From contig CAWKCG010000043.1 of assembly GCA_963847965.1 (NCBI GenBank), positions 279,379-343,378 on the forward strand: a stretch of DNA of 64,000 bases, read 5' to 3'. This DNA comes from Palsa-504 sp963847965 (GTDB taxonomy: Bacteria > Actinomycetota > Actinomycetes > Streptosporangiales > Streptosporangiaceae). Position 1 is the stretch's first letter. Each line of letters begins with the position of its first letter. The notes beneath the pieces are model-generated. The model was not told where the DNA came from, ran no database searches, and worked only from the letters and a program-made list of their open reading frames with translations. Shown one piece after another: positions 60,243 to 64,000 of this stretch. A program made the translations under genes and the position numbers.

Positions 60243-60902
60243 ATGATCCGCGAGCTGACCAGGGTGGTGCCCGCGCCGCCGGGCAAGCCGGTACGGGAGG
60301 AGGCGGTCCAGGGCCAGGAGCGTGCCCGCCGCCTGGCGATCCGGCCCGGCACCTGGGACCGGCACGAGGCGGCCGCCATGCAGGCCGGGTTCGACGAAGC
60401 CGCCGCTGGGTGGGACGACTCCCGTGGCGGGTACCGGCGCCCGGTGCTCGCCGATGCCCTGGCCCGCGGCGGTCCGTTCCGGCCTGGACGGGCAGTTGAG
60501 ATCGCTTCGGGCACCGGGCTGCTGACCCCGCTAATCGCAGCAGTATGGCCGGAGGTGGTCGCGCTGGACCTGTCCGGCGGCATGCTGGCACGTTCTGCCG
60601 CGAGCAGCCGGATCCAGGCCGATGCTGCCCGGCTGCCGCTGGCCGGTGGCGGTGCGGCGGCGGTCATCATCGGCGACGGGCCGCTGTTCGCCGCCGAGGC
60701 CGCTCGAATCATGGCTGCGGAAGCGGTGCTGGTATGGTCCAACGCCCTCGGGGACGGTGCCCCGTTCTTCGTGCCCGTCGAGGTCCTGACCGAAGCGATG
60801 ATGGCGGCGACGGACCGCCCCTGGGACGCGACCTGCAGCCAGGCGCACTGGGGCTGCTGGGCCGTGCTGCGCCCGGCCGACCCGCCCCCGGCCAGCGTTT
60901 AA
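60243..60902 (+). CDS. SAM-dependent methyltransferase-like protein
   Basis: 219 residues from ATG 60243. A helical N-terminus (RHEAAAMQAGFDEAAAGWDD) precedes a Rossmann core: PGRAVEIASGTGLLTPLIAA (motif I), EVVALDLSGGMLARSAASSR, DAARLPLAGGGAAAVIIGDG. The final part ends CSQAHWGCWAVLRPADPPP. Resembles type 11 methyltransferases. The substrate is unknown. Confidence 0.85.
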   Translation: MIRELTRVVPAPPGKPVREEAVQGQERARRLAIRPGTWDRHEAAAMQAGFDEAAAGWDDSRGGYRRPVLADALARGGPFRPGRAVEIASGTGLLTPLIAAVWPEVVALDLSGGMLARSAASSRIQADAARLPLAGGGAAAVIIGDGPLFAAEAARIMAAEAVLVWSNALGDGAPFFVPVEVLTEAMMAATDRPWDATCSQAHWGCWAVLRPADPPPASV

Positions 60903-61556
60903 CGGCCAGCGGGAACGCACGCGGGTCACCACCCCGGACCACATACAACACCAGGCCACCGGCAAGCGCACCCACGATAGCCGCCGCAGGGCGCGTCGCG
61001 CGATGGACAATGGTCACAGAACGCAGCCGAGCCGCCATCCGGCCCGACACCATAACGCCGACTCGGCGCGCCCGGAGGTGCCGAACGCTGACGACGGGCA
61101 CGCGTACAGATCGGCCAGGTCTGCGCGGAGCGGCGGTGCCCGCGGCCGCGCGGGTAATGTCCGGTGGTTGCAGGCCTTTGACGGCTTGCAGTTAGCCGCC
61201 CTGGCCAGGCACGTGCGGGCGGGGCCCTGGTCACCGCCCGGTATGCCGCCAACCCGGAGAGCCTCGCGAGAGCGGGAGGCACCGGCGACAACTTCCGGCT
61301 CCCCATGACCGTCCCGCTGCTGGACCGGCCGGGCGCCCGCGATCGCCGCCGGGGCCATCGTGGCCCCGCCGATCGCCCGGATCAGCCTGGGCGACGTCGC
61401 CGCGCTGCCAGGCAGGCGCAGCCGCGCCGAAGGAAAGACCGTGATTACCATGTGAGCCAGGCCGGCCAGCGACAGTTCCTTCAACGTGCAGATACGGTCA
61501 CTGAACCCGCAGACCGAGTTCTCACCTTCTAGCCACGTCAGGAGAGTGGATGCTTT
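60903..61556. other. 650-bp gap, no supported gene
   Basis: Several frames are open, as expected at this GC, but none shows a family, start site and codon bias together. The minus strand around 61460-61300 (MVITVFPSARLRLPG) begins like a protein but soon loses coherence. Possibly decayed sequence. Confidence 0.4.
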
Positions 61557-62039
61557 GTGATCACCAATGAGCAGTATCTGTACTTCACCGGGCGGGCACT
61601 GGGCGGGATGACGGAGATCGTGGCTGGTCTTGGCGACGACCTGGCCAACCGCAAGCCGGCCCTGGATGGCGCGAACAGCCCGTACGCCCTGCTGAACCAC
61701 TGCCTGGGCGTGGTGTCCTACTGGGCTGGCTCCCTGGTGGCCGGGCGCGCGGTGCCACGCGACCGCGCTGGGGAGTTCACCGCGTCCGGCCCGGTCGGCC
61801 CGCTCCTGGCCCAGGCGCGGGTGGTCGCGGCGCAACTGGCCGATGATGTCGCCGCGGCCGAGCCGCGGATGGCCTTGCATGGCAATCCCCGGGCCGACTT
61901 CCAGGGCCCGGACCGGGATCTGGATCAGGGCGCCGCGCTGCTGCACGTCTACGAGGAACTGGCTCAGCACCACGGGCAGATGCAGATCCTGCGCGATGTC
62001 CTTCTCGCCGAGACCGGCACGCCGCAGGCGCGCCAGTGA
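61557..62039 (+). CDS. DinB-like / DUF664 family protein
   Basis: 160 residues from GTG 61557. Four-helix bundle pattern with potential metal ligands: SPYALLNHCLGVVSYWAGSL (first His) and LLHVYEELAQHHGQMQILRD (His pair) as in DinB/DUF664 proteins, some of which are mycothiol- or metal-dependent transferases in actinobacteria. Cytosolic; substrate unknown. Confidence 0.88.
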   Translation: MITNEQYLYFTGRALGGMTEIVAGLGDDLANRKPALDGANSPYALLNHCLGVVSYWAGSLVAGRAVPRDRAGEFTASGPVGPLLAQARVVAAQLADDVAAAEPRMALHGNPRADFQGPDRDLDQGAALLHVYEELAQHHGQMQILRDVLLAETGTPQARQ

Positions 62040-62047
62040 CACCCGGC

Positions 62048-62232
62048 TAGTTCACCCGCATCGACACCGTGCGCCTTCGGGCCGGCCACGGCGTCAAATG
62101 GGGCTTCCTGCCGGAGGAGACCGTCGGCGCGTGGGCCGCGGGCATGGATTTCGGGATCCCGCCAGCGGTCCGGGATCGCCTTACCGACAGCGCTGAACGC
62201 GAGGATTTCGGTTATCCCTTCAGATCGGCATA
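62048..62232 (+). pseudogene. N-terminal fragment of a MalY/PatB-like aminotransferase
   Basis: About 60 codons: IDTVRLRAGHGVKWGFLPEE, TVGAWAAGMDFGIPPAVRDR, LTDSAEREDFGYPFRSA then stop. This parallels the start of PLP-dependent cystathionine beta-lyase-type aminotransferases (K-W...W-V-A-D-M-D-F...Y-P). The PLP lysine region is absent and there is no start codon in place. A remnant. Confidence 0.65.
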
Positions 62233-62423
62233 GTTCACCTGTCACGCAGACCAGGGTGCAGACCAGGGATGTCGCGGGGCGCGGCGCGTCGGTCCGATCC
62301 GCAATCATGGGGGAATACCAGCTTGTTCCGCTGGCGCGGCGATGGGTCCTTAGCCTGGAACGTCGGGTCAGAACAGACCAGTCCAGCCGTCCGTCGTCAG
62401 CCAATCCAGGGAGGTCGGGACTT

Positions 62424-63607
62424 ATGTCCAGCGAAACCGAAATCCGTCCCTTCCGGGTCGACATGCCCGACGAAGCGATCGCCGACCTTCGGCGGCGCAT
62501 CGCCGCGACGCGCTGGCCCTCTGGGGAGCTCGTCGCCGATCGGTCGCAGGGCGTGCAGCTGGCGACGATCCAGGAGCTGACGCGCTACTGGGCGGCCGAT
62601 TACGACTGGCGCGCATGCGAGGCGAGATTGAACGCGCTGCCGCAGTTCACGACCGAGATCGACGGGGTGGATATCCACTTCATCCACGTGAAGTCGCCGC
62701 ACGCCGGCGCGTTGCCGCTGATCATCACGCATGGCTGGCCCGGCTCGATCATCGAGATGCTCGGGGTCATCGGCCCGCTCACCGACCCGACCGCGCACGG
62801 CGGGCGCGCCGAGGACGCATTCGACCTGGTGGTACCGTCCCTGCCCGGCTACGGCTTCTCCGCCGAGCCGCCGAGGCCGGCTGGAACGTCGGCCGCATCG
62901 CCGCGGCCTGGGCGGAGCTGATGCACCGCCTCGGCTACACCCGCTACGTCGCCCAGGGCGGCGACGTGGGCGCCGCCGTCACCGACGCGATGGGCCGCCA
63001 GGCGCCCGAAGGGCTGCTCGGCATCCACATGAACCTGCTCCTGGCGGGGCTGGGCGGCGGCTACCCGTCGGCAGACCCCTCCGAGGAGGAACGCGCGGCG
63101 CTCGACGCGATCGCCACCTTCAGGACCAGCGGCAACGGCTACCTCATCGAGCAGAACACGCGGCCGCAGACGATCGGCTACGCCCTGCTGGATTCACCCG
63201 TCGCCCTGGCGGCCTGGATACTCGACCACGACACCGACAGCTACTGCAAGATCTCCCGCGCCTTCCTCGACGGGCAGCCCTCCGGCGGCCTGACCCGGGA
63301 CCACATCCTCGACAACATCACCCTGTACTGGCTGACCGGCACCGGGGCCTCGGCGGCCCGGTTGTACTGGGAGGACGCGCAAGCCGCAGCTCGCGCGGCC
63401 GGGCAGCCCCGTCCAGAGGTCAAGCTCCCGGTCGGCTTCACCACGTTCCCCGGCGAGATCTGGCGTACCCCGCGCAGCTGGGTCGAGAAGACGTACCCGA
63501 ACGTCACCTACTTCAACGAGGCTGACCAGGGCGGCCACTTCGCCGCCTGGGAAGAGCCCGAGCTGTTCGCGACCGAGATCCGGGCGGCGTTCAGCCCGCT
63601 GCGCTAA
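62424..63607 (+). pseudogene. Epoxide hydrolase (EHN type) with one frameshift
   Basis: ATG 62424 (GGGAGG site). N-terminal EHN domain: RPFRVDMPDEAIADLRRRIA, VQLATIQELTRYWAADYDWR; alpha/beta core: PLIITHGWPGSIIEMLGVIG, LVVPSLPGYGFSAEPPRP. At about 62877 one base is missing and the frame resumes GWNVGRIAAAWAELMHRLGY, then nucleophile QGGDVGAAV, lid, and DQGGHFAAWEEPELF with the catalytic His. One base from intact; with correction a ~394-residue hydrolase of epoxides. Confidence 0.85.
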
Positions 63608-64000
63608 CGACAGCCCGCACCCGGGTTTGACGGTGACGACCTGGTCCACGACCAGGTGAACGGGAAGGTGCAAGAATTCTGGCTTGCTCAGATCCGGGGA
63701 CGGCCCGCTGAGTGCGCGTGTCCGCCCACCAGCCTCAGACGTGACCAGGACCTCCGGGCAGCGAGCACAAGCGGGAAGTGCCCGGCGAAGGCCACCCTCT
63801 TCTCCGGCTACCAGAGGTCCTCCCCTCGCGGGCAACGACGGAGAATACCCGGAGAAATACGAAACGTTAACGCAATGCTGCTGCTCAGGAAGGCACCAGG
63901 AAAAGGCAGATCGGCCCTCTCCGGCGGCTATGGTGTCCATGCCCCAGAACATTCGTTCCCGGAGACTGCCCACCTCCCGAGTGACCGACCTCAAGATCGT
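63608..64000. other. Right edge, no supported gene
   Basis: Nearly 400 bp with no convincing frame. A perfect hairpin ACCTGGTC-CAC-GACCAGGT at 63639-63657 lies 32 bp after the hydrolase stop and may act in termination although no T tract follows. Confidence 0.45.

Noticed and set aside
61014..62042. 342-codon minus-strand frame over the DinB-like gene
   Set aside because: Antisense of a clear DinB/DUF664 gene; codon pattern fits the plus strand.
63194..63994. 266-codon minus-strand frame at the right edge
   Set aside because: Mostly antisense of the epoxide hydrolase; no family features in the remainder.

Overview
The window is very GC-rich with strong third-position G/C bias. It carries actinobacterial hallmark genes: a WhiB protein, an F420/PPOX-type oxidoreductase, DUF5703, an MFS-dTMP kinase fusion and RicT/PSP1. 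I read it as the chromosome of a filamentous-type actinomycete, probably near Streptosporangiales or Catenulisporales; the order is inference only.

Region 1 (1-19.3 kb) looks like stable chromosome. It opens with a mirror-image duplicated pair, (DUF4397 <- membrane protein <-)(-> membrane protein -> DUF4397), then a lipoprotein, a DUF1707 protein, a secreted beta-rich protein, tRNA-Thr(CGT), a PPOX protein and an EAL-7TM-GGDEF cyclic-di-GMP protein. A same-strand housekeeping block follows (topA, MFS-tmk, holB, ricT), then DUF5703, an M20 peptidase and tRNA-Leu(GAG). I saw no broken gene here.

Region 2 (19.3-56.5 kb) starts right after tRNA-Leu and reads as an accessory island. It has a DUF4160-DUF2442 pair, a dual-GAF histidine kinase, an IS630-type transposase, an orphan receiver and a NarL-type regulator, carotenoid oxygenase, DUF302, SnoaL-like protein, molybdopterin oxidoreductase plus ferredoxin reductase, GH15 hydrolase, SDRs, lactonase, alpha/beta hydrolase, HAD dehalogenase, WhiB, three giant ATPase-LuxR regulators and two broken serine recombinases. 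It is full of remnants and frameshifts, and a ~3.1 kb segment is duplicated (33.5-36.6 and 52.4-55.5 kb) with a 1,318-bp core that looks identical. A decayed copy of the tRNA-Leu 3' end lies at 56.40 kb.

Region 3 (56.5-64 kb) holds a frameshifted serine recombinase, an MntA-HepT type toxin-antitoxin pair, two methyltransferases, a DinB-like protein, an aminotransferase remnant and a frameshifted epoxide hydrolase.

The most interesting unexplained signal is a 10-base element, TGACGATGTG. It occurs five times exactly and three more times with one change, only in the island, always between genes, 31-114 nt upstream of a start codon and always pointing at the gene. It would tie together the molybdopterin oxidoreductase, a zinc-ribbon protein with seven decapeptide repeats, HAD dehalogenase, SDR, GH15, lactonase and alpha/beta hydrolase genes into one regulon, perhaps run by one of the regulators encoded in the island (inference).
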